Shown here in pieces: positions 10,094 through 19,243 of a DNA stretch of 64,000 nt (positions are counted from its first letter, which is position 1; every line of letters begins with the position of its first letter). Both the position numbers and the translations under genes were made by a program. The notes below the pieces were generated by a model. It did not search any database. It was not told the DNA's origin and saw only the letters and a list, made by a program, of their open reading frames with translations. The DNA comes from Prescottella sp. R16. GTDB lineage: Bacteria; Actinomycetota; Actinomycetes; Mycobacteriales; Mycobacteriaceae. The stretch spans positions 4,464,001 to 4,528,000 of the forward strand of contig NZ_CP130943.1 of the NCBI RefSeq assembly GCF_030656875.1, read 5' to 3'.

Positions 10094-10417
10094 ATGACTC
10101 GAGAGGTTTCCACACCCGGGTGGACTCCGATGCTCGTCGGCATCCTGACCGGCTCGCTCGCGGCGCTGTGGCTCTATCTGCTCACGGTCGGCATACTCCG
10201 CGACGTGTGGGGCGTCGCCCCGCATCCGTCCGCCGGCGGCATGTACTGGGTGTGCCTGCTGCTGCCCTTCGCCGCGGGAGTCGCCGCGGCCGCGACGACG
10301 CTGGTCTGGCGGCGGGCCCGGCCCACAGCCTGGGCGTTCCTGACCACTTTCGTGGTGCTCGGCATCGGGATGGCCGCGTTCCAGAACTTCCTCGACACGT
10401 TCGCCGACCACATGTGA
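10094..10417 (+). CDS. Small integral membrane protein of unknown function
   Basis: A 107-residue protein with three strongly hydrophobic segments: about residues 13-34, 50-70 and 80-98. The short loops between them include one Arg-rich loop (WRRARP) that probably faces the cytoplasm. The N-terminus and C-terminus are polar. I do not recognise the family. It sits between two F420-type enzyme genes, divergent from the nitroreductase-like gene (start-to-start gap about 100 bp) and 70 bp upstream of the LLM oxidoreductase. No role can be inferred from that. Confidence 0.72.
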   Translation: MTREVSTPGWTPMLVGILTGSLAALWLYLLTVGILRDVWGVAPHPSAGGMYWVCLLLPFAAGVAAAATTLVWRRARPTAWAFLTTFVVLGIGMAAFQNFLDTFADHM

Positions 10418-10487
10418 CCGATGTTCGGAGGCGGCGGCCCCGCCACGGGTCTACCGTGAGATGCACGTTCGCCGCGAAGGAGGCCCC

Positions 10488-11282
10488 ATGACCCGTCCCG
10501 TGCGTATCGGTATCCAGTTGCAGCCGCAGCACACCCCCGATTACGGCATGATCCGCGACGCCGTACTGCGCGCCGAGGACGCCGGCGCCGACGTCGTCTT
10601 CAACTGGGACCACTTCTATCCGCTGTACGGCGATCAGGAGGGCGCGCACTTCGAGTGCTGGACGATGTTGGGGGCGTGGGCCGAGCAGACGGAGCGTGTC
10701 GAGATCGGCGCGCTGGTGAGCTGCGCCGGTTACCGCAATCCGGACCTGCTGGCGGACATGGCTCGCACGGTCGACCACATCAGTGGCGGCCGGCTGATCC
10801 TGGGGATCGGTGCGGGCTGGTTCGAGAAGGACTACGACGCGTACGGCTACGAGTTCGGGACCGCGGGGTCGCGGATCAAGCTGCTGGGGGAGTATCTGCC
10901 GCGGATCACGAACCGGCTCGGCACGCTCAATCCTGCTCCGACACGGCATATTCCGTTGCTGATCGGGGGGAGCGGCGAGAAGAAGACGCTGCGTCTGGTC
11001 GCCGAGTACGCCGACGTCTGGCACGGGTTCGGTGATCGTGACGAGTTCGTCCGCAGGTCGGCGATCCTCGGCGAGCACTGCGGTGACGTGCAGCGCGACC
11101 CGCACGAGATCGAACGCTCCACCTGGTGGCACGGCCCCGATCAGGCGGCCGCGTACGTCGATGCCGGAGTCACCCTGTTCACCGTCAACTCGAGTGGCCC
11201 CGACTACGACCTGACCGAACTACGGGAAGCCCTCGCGTGGCGGGACGAGCACACGCCGCCGCAACTGTCCGGGCTCGCCTAG
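10488..11282 (+). CDS. LLM-class (luciferase-like) F420-dependent oxidoreductase
   Basis: A 264-residue luciferase-like monooxygenase fold protein. It opens with VRIGIQLQPQHTPDY and carries FNWDHFYP, then ISGGRLILGIGAGWFEKDYDAYGYEF. The last block is the hallmark of F420-dependent LLM enzymes, which transfer hydride between F420 and varied substrates in the cytoplasm. The ATG at 10488 has AAGGAGG about 6 bases upstream. The substrate cannot be read from sequence. It lies 13 bp before the amino-acid ABC operon and could be co-transcribed with it. Confidence 0.88.
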   Translation: MTRPVRIGIQLQPQHTPDYGMIRDAVLRAEDAGADVVFNWDHFYPLYGDQEGAHFECWTMLGAWAEQTERVEIGALVSCAGYRNPDLLADMARTVDHISGGRLILGIGAGWFEKDYDAYGYEFGTAGSRIKLLGEYLPRITNRLGTLNPAPTRHIPLLIGGSGEKKTLRLVAEYADVWHGFGDRDEFVRRSAILGEHCGDVQRDPHEIERSTWWHGPDQAAAYVDAGVTLFTVNSSGPDYDLTELREALAWRDEHTPPQLSGLA

Positions 11283-11295
11283 AACGCCGAACACC

Positions 11296-13089
11296 GTGTC
11301 CGCCACCGCCGCTCCCCGAGTCCGCGCGGTGGCGGTCGTGTTCCTCCTGCTGGCGGTCCTGCTGGCGGCCTGTTCGTCGTCGAGGACCACGGCACCCACC
11401 GACCTGTGCTCGCCGCCGGGGGTGGACAGCGCGTCGGCACTGCCCGCGAACTTCGACGCCGCGTCCACCGCCGCCACCGAGGACCGGTACACCACCGCGG
11501 ACACGGTGCCGCTCGGCGACATCGACATCGGCGCGCTCGGTCTCGTCACGCCCGGTGTCCTGACCGTCGGGACGCTGTCGGACGCCCCGCCGAGCATCTG
11601 CGTCGACTCGGACAACGTCTTCACCGGCTTCGACAACGACCTGCTGCGCGCGGTCGCCGAGAAGCTGGGGTTGCGAATCCAGTTCGTGGGCACCGAGTTC
11701 GCGGGACTGCTCGCGCAGGTCGCCGGACACCGGTTCGACGTCGGATCGTCGTCGATCACCACCACCTCGGCGCGCCGCGACCTGGTCGGGTTCACCAACG
11801 GCTACGACTTCGGCTATTTCTCCCTCGTCGTCCCGAACGGCAGTGCGATCCAGGGGTTTCCGGATCTGACGGCGTCGACCCGGATCGGTGTGGTGCAGGG
11901 GACGGTGCAGGACGACTACGTCGTGAACACGCTCGGATTGGATCCGGTGAAGTTCCCGGACTACAACACCGCGTACGCGAACCTGAAGACCGGGCAGATC
12001 GACGCGTGGGTGGCGCCGTCGCAGCAGGCGCAGGGTGCGATCGCGCCGGGGGATCCGGCGTCGATCGTGGCGAACACGTTCAGCCTCGAGAACTATGTGG
12101 GCTGGGCCGTCGCGAAGGATCGTCCGGCGTTGATCGACGCCCTGAACTCCGGCCTCGACGCGGTGATCGCCGACGGGACGTGGGCGCGGCTGTACTCGGA
12201 CTGGGTGCCGCGCGAGGTGCCGCCGGGATGGAAACCGGGCAGCAAGGCCGCACCGGCCCCCGCTCTGCCCGACTTCGCCGCCATCGCCGCGCAGCAGACC
12301 CCGGCGGAGCAGACCACGGCCCAGCCGAAGTCGACGCTGCAACAGTTGAGGGACACGTTCTTCGACTGGGAACTGTACGAGCGGGCGTTCCCGGATCTGC
12401 TGCGCACCGGGCTACCGAACACCCTGATCCTGGCCGTGACGTCCGGTGTCGCGGGCACGGTGCTGGGCATGCTGCTCGCTGTCGCCGGCATCTCCCGCAC
12501 CCGCTGGCTGCGCTGGCCGGCCCGCGTCTACACCGACGTCTTCCGGGGTCTGCCCGCCGTCGTGATCATCCTGCTCGTCGGGCTCGGGGTGGGACCGATC
12601 GTCAAGGGGCTCACCGGCAACAACCCGTACTGGCTGGGTGCGGCGGCACTGTCACTGCTCGCGGCCGCCTACATCGGTGAGATCTTCCGCTCCGGTATCC
12701 AGAGCGTCGAGCCCGGGCAGATGGAAGCCGCCCGGGCGCTGGGCTTCTCGTATCGGCGGTCGATGGTGCTCGTCGTCGTTCCGCAGGGGGTGCGCCGTGT
12801 GCTGCCGGCCCTGATGAACCAGTTCATCTCGCTCGTGAAGGACTCGTCGCTGATCTACTTCCTGGGGTTGCTGGTGACGCAGCGCGAACTGTTCGCTGTC
12901 GGCCGCGACCTCAACGCACAGACCGGGAACCTGTCACCGCTCGTCGCGGCCGGACTGTTCTATCTGGCGCTGACGATCCCGCTCACCCATCTGGTCAACT
13001 ACATCGACCGGCGGATGCGCACCGGCCGCCCGGACACCTCCGGGCCGCTCGACGACCTCGAGCAGGCGATCGTCGTGGAGAGGGGCTGA
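11296..13089 (+). CDS. Fused substrate-binding lipoprotein and permease of a polar amino-acid ABC importer
   Basis: A 597-residue two-domain protein. The N-terminus is a lipoprotein signal (LLAVLLAACSS). It is followed by a family 3 binding domain (about residues 85-315: GVLTVGTLSDAPP, GFDNDLLRAVAEKLG, GVVQGTVQDDY). After an Ala/Pro/Gln linker, the C-terminal half is a HisM/GlnP-type permease with four to five helices and the EAA-like loop MEAARALGFSYRRSM. Fusions of this kind are known in GlnPQ systems of Gram-positives, where the binder is tethered to the channel. The GTG start is 13 bp after the LLM gene, and the ATPase gene starts 3 bp after the stop. Glutamine or glutamate are plausible substrates. 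Confidence 0.9.
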   Translation: MSATAAPRVRAVAVVFLLLAVLLAACSSSRTTAPTDLCSPPGVDSASALPANFDAASTAATEDRYTTADTVPLGDIDIGALGLVTPGVLTVGTLSDAPPSICVDSDNVFTGFDNDLLRAVAEKLGLRIQFVGTEFAGLLAQVAGHRFDVGSSSITTTSARRDLVGFTNGYDFGYFSLVVPNGSAIQGFPDLTASTRIGVVQGTVQDDYVVNTLGLDPVKFPDYNTAYANLKTGQIDAWVAPSQQAQGAIAPGDPASIVANTFSLENYVGWAVAKDRPALIDALNSGLDAVIADGTWARLYSDWVPREVPPGWKPGSKAAPAPALPDFAAIAAQQTPAEQTTAQPKSTLQQLRDTFFDWELYERAFPDLLRTGLPNTLILAVTSGVAGTVLGMLLAVAGISRTRWLRWPARVYTDVFRGLPAVVIILLVGLGVGPIVKGLTGNNPYWLGAAALSLLAAAYIGEIFRSGIQSVEPGQMEAARALGFSYRRSMVLVVVPQGVRRVLPALMNQFISLVKDSSLIYFLGLLVTQRELFAVGRDLNAQTGNLSPLVAAGLFYLALTIPLTHLVNYIDRRMRTGRPDTSGPLDDLEQAIVVERG

Positions 13090-13092
13090 CGC

Positions 13093-13824
13093 ATGACCGA
13101 GTCGGTGTCCCTCACCGGAACCGGACTGCACCTCGCGTTCGGATCGAACCGGGTGCTGCGCGGCGTGGATCTGCACGTCGACGCCGGCAAGACCGTCACC
13201 GTGATCGGGCCGTCCGGTTCCGGGAAGTCGACGCTGCTGCGCGTCCTCAACCGGCTGCACGAGCCCGACGCCGGCGACGTCCTACTCGACGGCCGGTCGG
13301 TGCTGCGCGACGACCCCGACGTGCTGCGGCAGCGGATCGGGATGGTGTTCCAGCATTTCAACCTGTTCCCGCACCGCACGGTCGCCGACAACATCGCGCT
13401 CGGGCCCCGCAAACTGAAGAAGCTGTCGAAGGATGCGGCCCGGGCGGTCGCACTCGAACAGCTCGACCTCGTCGGCCTGGCCCACAAGGCCGACGCCCGC
13501 CCGTCGACGCTGTCGGGCGGGCAGCAGCAGCGGGTCGCGATCGCTCGCGCCCTGGCGATGGCGCCGCAGGTGATGTTCTTCGACGAGGCGACGTCGGCGC
13601 TCGATCCCGAACTCGTCAAGGGGGTGCTGGCGCTCATGGCCGATCTGGCCCGGGGCGGTATGACGATGGTCGTGGTCACCCACGAGATGGGTTTCGCGCG
13701 GTCCGTGTCCGACACGGTCGTGTTCATGGATCGCGGTGTCGTCGTCGAGGCGGGTGAGCCGGGGCAGGTGTTCGACGACCCGCGCACCGAGCGGCTGCAG
13801 ACGTTCCTGTCCGACGTGCTCTGA
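13093..13824 (+). CDS. Amino-acid ABC transporter ATPase (GlnQ/HisP-like)
   Basis: A 243-residue ATPase partner of the fused binder-permease. It has the Walker [11 protein letters not shown]-loop [10 protein letters not shown], signature LSGGQQQR, Walker [15 protein letters not shown] and switch VTHEMGFAR. The sequence [10 protein letters not shown] and EATSALDPE are typical of the polar amino-acid uptake (PAAT) family. The gene follows the permease with a 3-bp gap, so a two-gene operon gives a complete importer. Confidence 0.93.
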   Translation: MTESVSLTGTGLHLAFGSNRVLRGVDLHVDAGKTVTVIGPSGSGKSTLLRVLNRLHEPDAGDVLLDGRSVLRDDPDVLRQRIGMVFQHFNLFPHRTVADNIALGPRKLKKLSKDAARAVALEQLDLVGLAHKADARPSTLSGGQQQRVAIARALAMAPQVMFFDEATSALDPELVKGVLALMADLARGGMTMVVVTHEMGFARSVSDTVVFMDRGVVVEAGEPGQVFDDPRTERLQTFLSDVL

Positions 13825-13938
13825 CCGCACCGAATCTCCGACGGCTGTTGGCTGCTCGTTCACCCGGATGTCGCCTCCGTACCGTTCCCGGGTCCTACGG
13901 TGCGTCCGTATTGTCGTAGTCGATCTCGGGAGACCTCG

Positions 13939-16032
13939 GTGAATCTCAAGCCCCTCGCACTGTTCGTCAAGCACGACGGCATGTCGTCGCGTGCTTCGGT
14001 CACGTGCCGGTACAAGTGCGGAAACGCCTGCGCGCACAACGTTCCCAACGAGTCGGGCGGTGAGTACTTCGGCGACATCGTGAAGTCGGCGATGACGCGA
14101 CGCGGTCTGCTGCGGGGCAGCGCGGCGACAGTACTCGCGGTCGGTGCCGGTAGCGTCCTGGCGGCCTGCGGAAACGATACGGCCACCGCCGCACCCGACT
14201 CCGTCGACAGTGGTTCGCTCGGCTCCGGCTCGGCCACCGGGTCCGGGGCCCCCGGAACCGTGTTCTCGCCGGTGGCGCCCAACAAACAGGACGCGGTCGT
14301 CGTGCCGGAGGGCTACGAGCAGGGTGTGGTGATCCGCTGGGGCGATCCCCTGTTCCCCGACGCGCCGGCGTTCGACTTCGACAACCAGACGGCGGCGGCC
14401 GCGGAGAAGCAGTTCGCGTTCAACAACGACTTCGCGGGCCTGCTGCCGATCGAGGGGCAGCCGAACGCATACCTGCTGGTGGTCAACCACGAGTACACCA
14501 CCGAACCGTCGATGTTCCGCGGCTACGACCCGGAGAATCCCACCGAGGAGCAGGTGCGGATCGGCTGGGCCAACCACGGCCTGTCGGTGGTGCAGGTGGA
14601 GGGCGAGGCCGGATCGGGCCGTCTCACACCGAAGTTCGGTCGGTACAACCGGCGCATCACCGCGCTCACCGAGTTCACCGTCACCGGCCCGGCCGCCGGT
14701 TCCGATCTGCTCAAGACGGCCGCCGACCCCACCGGCACCCGGGTCGTCGGAACCCTCAACAACTGCGCCGGAGGTGTCACCCCGTGGGGCACGGTGCTCT
14801 CCGGCGAGGAGAACTTCAACCAGTACTTCGCGAACACCGACAAGGTCACCGACCCCGTCGCCGCGGCACGGCTGAAGCGCTACGGACTCGAAGGTGAAGC
14901 GTCCGAACGGAAGTGGGAGCGTTTCGATTCCCGATTCGACGTGGTTGCCGAACCCAACGAGGCCAACCGGTTCGGCTGGGTCGTCGAGATCGATCCGTGG
15001 GATCCGACGTCGACGCCCGTCAAGCACACCGCGATGGGACGTTTCAAGCACGAGGCCGCCACCGTCCACGTCACCGACGACGGCACCGTCGTCGCCTACA
15101 GCGGTGACGACGAGCGTTTCGACTACATGTACAAGTTCGTCTCGTCTCGGAAGATGCAGCCGGGCAACAGCAGTGGCGCGATGCGTCACAACATGACGCT
15201 CATGGACGCGGGCACGCTGTACGTCGCGAAGCTCACCGGGGACGACCCGGCCGCGATCGACGGCTCCGGGAAGCTTCCGGCGTCCGGCGTGTTCGCCGGA
15301 ACCGGTCAGTGGATTCCGTTGCTGCGCACCGGGGAAGACGGTCGCGGCGAGTCCCTCGTCGACGGTATGACCGCCGACGAGGTGGCGGTGTTCACCCGAC
15401 TGGCCGGCGACAAGGTGGGCGCCACCAAGATGGACCGTCCCGAGGACTTCGAACCCAACCCGCACACCGGCAAGGTGTACGTCGCGCTCACCAACAACAC
15501 CAAGCGCGGCGAGGACGGCAAGGCTGCCGCCGACACCGCCAACCCGCGCAACAACAACAAGAACGGCCAGGTCCTCGAGATCGACGACCAGCACGCGGGC
15601 ACGTCGTTCACCTGGAACCTGCTGCTGGTGTGTGGCGACCCGGCCACCGCCGACACCTACTTCGGCGGCTTCGACAAGTCGCAGGTCAGCCCCATCTCGT
15701 GCCCCGACAACCTGGCGTTCGATCCGCACGGCAACCTGTGGGTCTCCACCGACGGCAACGCCCTGAAGTCCAACGACGGCCTGTTCTCCGTCGTTCTCGA
15801 GGGGGATCGTCGCGGCGAGACGAAGCAGTTCCTCACCGTCCCGGTCGGCGCCGAGACCTGCGGTCCGATCGTCGACGAGAAGCGTGTGATCGTGTGTGTC
15901 CAGCATCCGGGCGAGACCGACGACGCATCCATCGAGTCGCCCTCGTCGCACTGGCCCGACGGTGGGGACGCCCAGCCGCGGCCGTCCGTCGTGGCGGTGT
16001 GGAAGTCCGGTGGCGGCCGCATCGGCCTCTGA
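13939..16032 (+). CDS. PhoX-family (DUF839) secreted phosphatase, Tat-type lipoprotein
   Basis: A 697-residue PhoX-like protein. PhoX enzymes are Ca/Fe-dependent alkaline phosphatases exported by the Tat pathway. The N-terminus has a family-typical leader with a Cys cluster (CRYKCGNAC), then the twin-arginine motif TRRGLLRG and a lipobox VLAACG, which suggests Tat export and lipid anchoring. The core has NNCAGGVTPWGTVLSGEEN and CPDNLAFDPHGNLWV blocks. I chose GTG 13939 because CGGGAG lies about 6 bases upstream; this places the RR about 50 residues in, which is long but usual for PhoX. The activity is inferred from the family. Confidence 0.87.
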   Translation: MNLKPLALFVKHDGMSSRASVTCRYKCGNACAHNVPNESGGEYFGDIVKSAMTRRGLLRGSAATVLAVGAGSVLAACGNDTATAAPDSVDSGSLGSGSATGSGAPGTVFSPVAPNKQDAVVVPEGYEQGVVIRWGDPLFPDAPAFDFDNQTAAAAEKQFAFNNDFAGLLPIEGQPNAYLLVVNHEYTTEPSMFRGYDPENPTEEQVRIGWANHGLSVVQVEGEAGSGRLTPKFGRYNRRITALTEFTVTGPAAGSDLLKTAADPTGTRVVGTLNNCAGGVTPWGTVLSGEENFNQYFANTDKVTDPVAAARLKRYGLEGEASERKWERFDSRFDVVAEPNEANRFGWVVEIDPWDPTSTPVKHTAMGRFKHEAATVHVTDDGTVVAYSGDDERFDYMYKFVSSRKMQPGNSSGAMRHNMTLMDAGTLYVAKLTGDDPAAIDGSGKLPASGVFAGTGQWIPLLRTGEDGRGESLVDGMTADEVAVFTRLAGDKVGATKMDRPEDFEPNPHTGKVYVALTNNTKRGEDGKAAADTANPRNNNKNGQVLEIDDQHAGTSFTWNLLLVCGDPATADTYFGGFDKSQVSPISCPDNLAFDPHGNLWVSTDGNALKSNDGLFSVVLEGDRRGETKQFLTVPVGAETCGPIVDEKRVIVCVQHPGETDDASIESPSSHWPDGGDAQPRPSVVAVWKSGGGRIGL

Positions 16033-16049
16033 CCCGCGGTACCGCACCG

Positions 16050-16084
16050 ACGGCCCGAACGGAACTCGTTTCCATTCGGGCCGT
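16050..16084. terminator. Bidirectional hairpin between phoX-like and NYN genes
   Basis: ACGGCCCGAACGGAA (16050-16064) pairs with TTCCATTCGGGCCGT (16070-16084) with a single mismatch around a 5-base loop. It fills most of the 59-bp gap between two convergent genes. Confidence 0.72.
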
Positions 16085-16091
16085 TGAGGAT

Positions 16092-17096
16092 TCAGCGAGC
16101 CGGGCAGTCCTCTGCGTACTTCTCCCAGAACCGGGCCCGCAACCGGTAGCGGATACGCTCGTCGAGGTCGTAGCGCTGCATCGCGTCGGACGCGTCGAGC
16201 AGCAGCGCCCGATCGATCTCACGGGGGATCGACGGGCGCGCCCGCTCGAGCTCGAGTTCGTCGTCGGCCGAAGCACTTTCACGAAACGACGCGAGCACCC
16301 GCATCACCACCTCGTCGATCGCCCGATCCTGCTCGCCGTCGTCGGCGTCGTATCCGGGCCGCACGTGGGCGGGGGACACGGACGAGGAACTGTAGGCGAG
16401 CACACTCGTCGGTGGGGGCGGCGCCGGAACGTGCGGCACCGTCACCAGATCGAGCGGTGTCGGAACCGATGTCCGGACGGCCGGCTCCTCCACGTCGGCG
16501 GGGCCGGGTTTCGGGGCCGGCGGGGTGACCGGTGCGGGTGGCGGTTTGCGGTCGACCTTCATGACCGCGGCATCGACCGCAGCGCCGTCGACGGTGTCGA
16601 GTTCGTCGGCGGCCCGGACGAGGTGCCTGCTCACCCCGTGCGGTTTGCCCTCGACGGTCGGCACCGCGAACACCACCACCTGGACGCCGTGTACCTGCGC
16701 CTCCTCGACGGCCTCGGTGAGGTCGTCGTCGCCGGAGACCAGGAAGAACACGTCGGAAGTGCCGTTGCGGGCGTGTGCGACGAGGTCGAGCCCGATCCGC
16801 AGATCGACACCCTTCTGCTCGCCGTTGACGCCGAACCGGCCCAGCCGGAGCTTGACCTTGGACAGTTCGCCGATGCGTTCCTGCTGCGCATCCGGGAGAC
16901 CGTTGCGGGCCGAGTCGTACCAGTGCACCCGCAGCACCGGAAGACCCGACCGGGTCTGCGCGGTGTCCACCAGGGAACGGATCAGAGCGGCGTAGTCGAC
17001 GTGGATGCCGCTGCGCAGGGACGTCCCGGTGACCCGGGTTGCGGCGGACGCGAGCAGATAGCCGGCATCGATGTACAGGGAGCAGGTCGACCGCAT
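16092..17096 (-). CDS. NYN-domain (PIN-like nuclease) protein
   Basis: A 334-residue protein with an N-terminal NYN domain (residues 1-165). YIDAGYL supplies the first acidic residue. KGVDLRIGLDL and SGDDDLTEAV carry the conserved aspartates of the PIN-like active site, so RNA cleavage in the cytoplasm is plausible. A Pro-rich linker (about 185-235) leads to an acidic and then Arg-rich helical C-terminal domain that I do not recognise. The start codon ATG at 17096 is followed at once by the domain. The gene is monocistronic between convergent and co-oriented neighbours. Confidence 0.82.
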   Translation of the reverse strand: MRSTCSLYIDAGYLLASAATRVTGTSLRSGIHVDYAALIRSLVDTAQTRSGLPVLRVHWYDSARNGLPDAQQERIGELSKVKLRLGRFGVNGEQKGVDLRIGLDLVAHARNGTSDVFFLVSGDDDLTEAVEEAQVHGVQVVVFAVPTVEGKPHGVSRHLVRAADELDTVDGAAVDAAVMKVDRKPPPAPVTPPAPKPGPADVEEPAVRTSVPTPLDLVTVPHVPAPPPPTSVLAYSSSSVSPAHVRPGYDADDGEQDRAIDEVVMRVLASFRESASADDELELERARPSIPREIDRALLLDASDAMQRYDLDERIRYRLRARFWEKYAEDCPAR

Positions 17097-17132
17097 GCCA
17101 CCACTATGGCACGCATCGGGTACCGGCCGGGG

Positions 17133-17867
17133 TCAGCTTCCGAAGAAGTTGCGGGCGTACATGTTCAGGTCGCCCATCGCTCCGCTGTAGACGTTGAGAT
17201 CGATGTTCGCGTTCACGCCGGGGATCCGGCCACTGTCGGTGTACTGCCAGAACGCCCAGTTCTTCCAGCCGCCCGGCAGCGGTCCGGGCGCGTTGCCGCC
17301 GTTGTAGTCCGCGATCCACAGCGGATAGTTCGAGAACTCGGTGGTGTTCGCCATCGCGGTACGCCAGAAGTTGGGGTACGTGTAGATGATCGGGGTACGG
17401 CCGGTGAGCCCCTGCACGGCATTCAGATAGCGGCGGGTCCAATCGATCAGCTGCGGCGCCGACAGTCCACCGGTGCTCTCGAGATCGAGGACCGGCGGCA
17501 GCCCACCGATCTGGTTGACGGCGAGTGCGTTGGCCGCGAAGAACGCCGCCTGCGCCTCGGGGGACGCCGACGGATCCGCGTAGTGGTAGGCGCCGCGCGC
17601 CACCCCGGCGATGCGCATCGCCAGCGAATCCTGAGCGAAGTACGGGTTGGTGTAGAACAGGCCCTCCGTGGCCTTGACCATGCCGAACTCGTGCCCCGAC
17701 GCCCGCACCTGGAACCAGTCGATCGGGGCCCCGTTCGGATGCTGCCAGGACGCGACGTCCACACCGCGCGGATTGGCCGCGGCCACAGCCGGTGCAGCGA
17801 AAGCCACCGTCCCGGCCAGGAGGAGAACGACGGCACGCGGCAGGGAGCGACGAAGGTTCCTCGGCAT
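17133..17867 (-). CDS. Secreted GH25 lysozyme-like muramidase
   Basis: A 244-residue exported protein. A basic N-terminus and hydrophobic segment end in AVAAANP, a likely signal peptidase I site near residue 30. The mature part is a single GH25 domain: GVDVASWQHPNG at its start holds the first catalytic Asp, and PVLDLESTGG holds the Asp/Glu pair. ADYNGG and WAFWQYTDSG near the end are also typical. GH25 enzymes cut the glycan strand of peptidoglycan. No cell-wall binding module is attached. It is probably either a remodelling enzyme or directed at other bacteria. Confidence 0.9.
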   Translation of the reverse strand: MPRNLRRSLPRAVVLLLAGTVAFAAPAVAAANPRGVDVASWQHPNGAPIDWFQVRASGHEFGMVKATEGLFYTNPYFAQDSLAMRIAGVARGAYHYADPSASPEAQAAFFAANALAVNQIGGLPPVLDLESTGGLSAPQLIDWTRRYLNAVQGLTGRTPIIYTYPNFWRTAMANTTEFSNYPLWIADYNGGNAPGPLPGGWKNWAFWQYTDSGRIPGVNANIDLNVYSGAMGDLNMYARNFFGS

Positions 17868-17969
17868 GGCCCGAGACTAAACGACTTCCCGACCGCGCGT
17901 ACCGATTTCGCAGCGATGTTCATCTTCACCCGCCAGGGCCCGAACACCGGAAGGACTACCCTCGGCGGC

Positions 17970-18656
17970 ATGTCGTCTCAGCGTCCGATCGCCCTCGTCA
18001 CCGGTGGCAGCCGCGGTCTCGGTGCCGCCGTCGCCCGCGCCCTCGCCCCCACCCACCAACTGATCCTCGGTGGACGCAGCGCCGAATCCCTCGAACCGAT
18101 CGTCGGGGAACTGGGGGCGGCGCCGTGGCCCGTCGACCTCACCGATCACGCCGCGGTCGCCGACGCCGTCACCGACATCGACCGTCTCGACGTGCTCGTA
18201 CACAACGCCGGTGTCGCGGATCTCGGCACGGTCGCCGAGACACCGGCCGAGGTGTGGCGGCGCACGTTCGACGCCAACGTGATCGCCGTGGCCGAACTGA
18301 CCCGGCTGCTGCTGCCCGCGCTGCGGGCGGCTCGCGGGCACGTCGTGCTGATCAATTCCGGTGCGGGACTGCGCGCCAACCCGGGCTGGGGTGCCTACGC
18401 CGCGAGCAAGTTCGCGCTCCGCGCGTTCGGTGACGCCCTGCGCCTCGAGGAGCCGTCGCTACGGGTCACGTCGATCCATCCGGGCCGCATCGACACCGAC
18501 ATGCAACGCGCGATCGTCCGTGCCGAGGGCGGCGAGTACGACGCCGCGAAGTTCCTCACCCCCGAGACGGTGGCGGCTGCGGTCCGCGGTGCCGTGCTGA
18601 CACCGGCGGACGCGCACCCCACCGAGATCGTGCTGCGGCCGAATCCCCGGCCGTGA
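17970..18656 (+). CDS. Short-chain dehydrogenase/reductase
   Basis: A 228-residue classical SDR. TGGSRGLG (residues 12-19) binds the nicotinamide cofactor and HNAG follows. INSGAG holds the catalytic Ser and YAASK the Tyr/Lys pair. It is at the short end for the family because the helical insert before the C-terminus is reduced. The ATG at 17970 precedes the Rossmann motif by the usual distance. It runs divergently from the lysozyme gene and converges with an NTF2-like gene only 13 bp away. The substrate is unknown. Confidence 0.9.
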   Translation: MSSQRPIALVTGGSRGLGAAVARALAPTHQLILGGRSAESLEPIVGELGAAPWPVDLTDHAAVADAVTDIDRLDVLVHNAGVADLGTVAETPAEVWRRTFDANVIAVAELTRLLLPALRAARGHVVLINSGAGLRANPGWGAYAASKFALRAFGDALRLEEPSLRVTSIHPGRIDTDMQRAIVRAEGGEYDAAKFLTPETVAAAVRGAVLTPADAHPTEIVLRPNPRP

Positions 18657-18669
18657 CGGGACCTGCGCC

Positions 18670-19041
18670 TCAGGCGACCGTCATGTCCGACTGCGCCCAG
18701 TAGGCGCGGGTGCTGGTGATCTTGGCGTCGTCGTCGAAGGTCATGACGTCGATCGGCTCGATGACGTACGTCTTGTCGCCGGCCTTCGTGGTGACCCGGA
18801 AATGGAAGGCGGCGCTGTTGCCGGCGACCCGGATCGTCAGCAGTTCGGCCGTCTGATCGATCTTCTCGGTCGCGGTGAAGAACGCCCGGATCTCCTCGAC
18901 GCCCCGCTTCGGCTCGGTGCCGACCGGATCCTCGACCGTTGCACCGTCGGCGAACAGTGCGGCGATCCGATCGGCGCTCTTGCTGCCCAGTGCCTCCATG
19001 TACGCGGTGACGGTCTTCTCGATGTCTGCTACGGATGCCAT
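18670..19041 (-). CDS. NTF2/SnoaL-like protein, similar to ketosteroid isomerases
   Basis: A 123-residue single cone-shaped (NTF2-like) domain. An N-terminal helix carries AYMEAL with a Tyr, and VEDPVGTEPKRGVEEIRAFF and IDVMTFDDDAKITSTRAYW are characteristic of the ketosteroid isomerase branch. The Asp in VEDPVG sits where the catalytic base of KSI lies. It may isomerise a steroid or similar ketone, but the family is functionally broad. The gene converges on the SDR, another enzyme common in steroid metabolism; no other steroid genes are nearby, so this link is weak. Confidence 0.8.
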   Translation of the reverse strand: MASVADIEKTVTAYMEALGSKSADRIAALFADGATVEDPVGTEPKRGVEEIRAFFTATEKIDQTAELLTIRVAGNSAAFHFRVTTKAGDKTYVIEPIDVMTFDDDAKITSTRAYWAQSDMTVA

Positions 19042-19163
19042 GTTCGTCGAAACCCCTTACCCGATGTGTTCTGTTCCGGCAGCAGGGTATTCGGCCGGAC
19101 GCGGGTGCACTCCGACGAATCCCGCACGGCGGGACAGGGGGTCGAATAGTCACTTACAGGACA

Positions 19164-19182
19164 TTAGGTTAGGCTCACCACA
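19164..19182. promoter_or_regulatory. IdeR/DtxR-type iron box upstream of the siderophore ABC operon
   Basis: TTAGGTTAGGCTCACCACA matches the IdeR/DtxR consensus TTAGGTTAGGCTAACCTAA at 16 of 19 positions. It lies 62 bp before the start of the binding-protein gene. IdeR with Fe(II) represses such promoters, so the operon should be switched on in iron shortage. Confidence 0.8.
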
Positions 19183-19243
19183 ACCGCGGGGCGGAGCTGT
19201 CGCGCGGTAGGTTCCTGTCCGCACGAATCAAGGAATTCCGCAG

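Noticed and set aside
13282..16047. A 921-residue minus-strand frame across phoX
   Set aside because: It is antisense to an intact PhoX gene and has no recognisable domain.
15309..18656. A 1115-residue open frame spanning several genes on the plus strand
   Set aside because: Its first ~890 codons are an Arg-rich antisense or off-frame shadow of phoX, the NYN gene and the lysozyme; only the SDR at the end is real.
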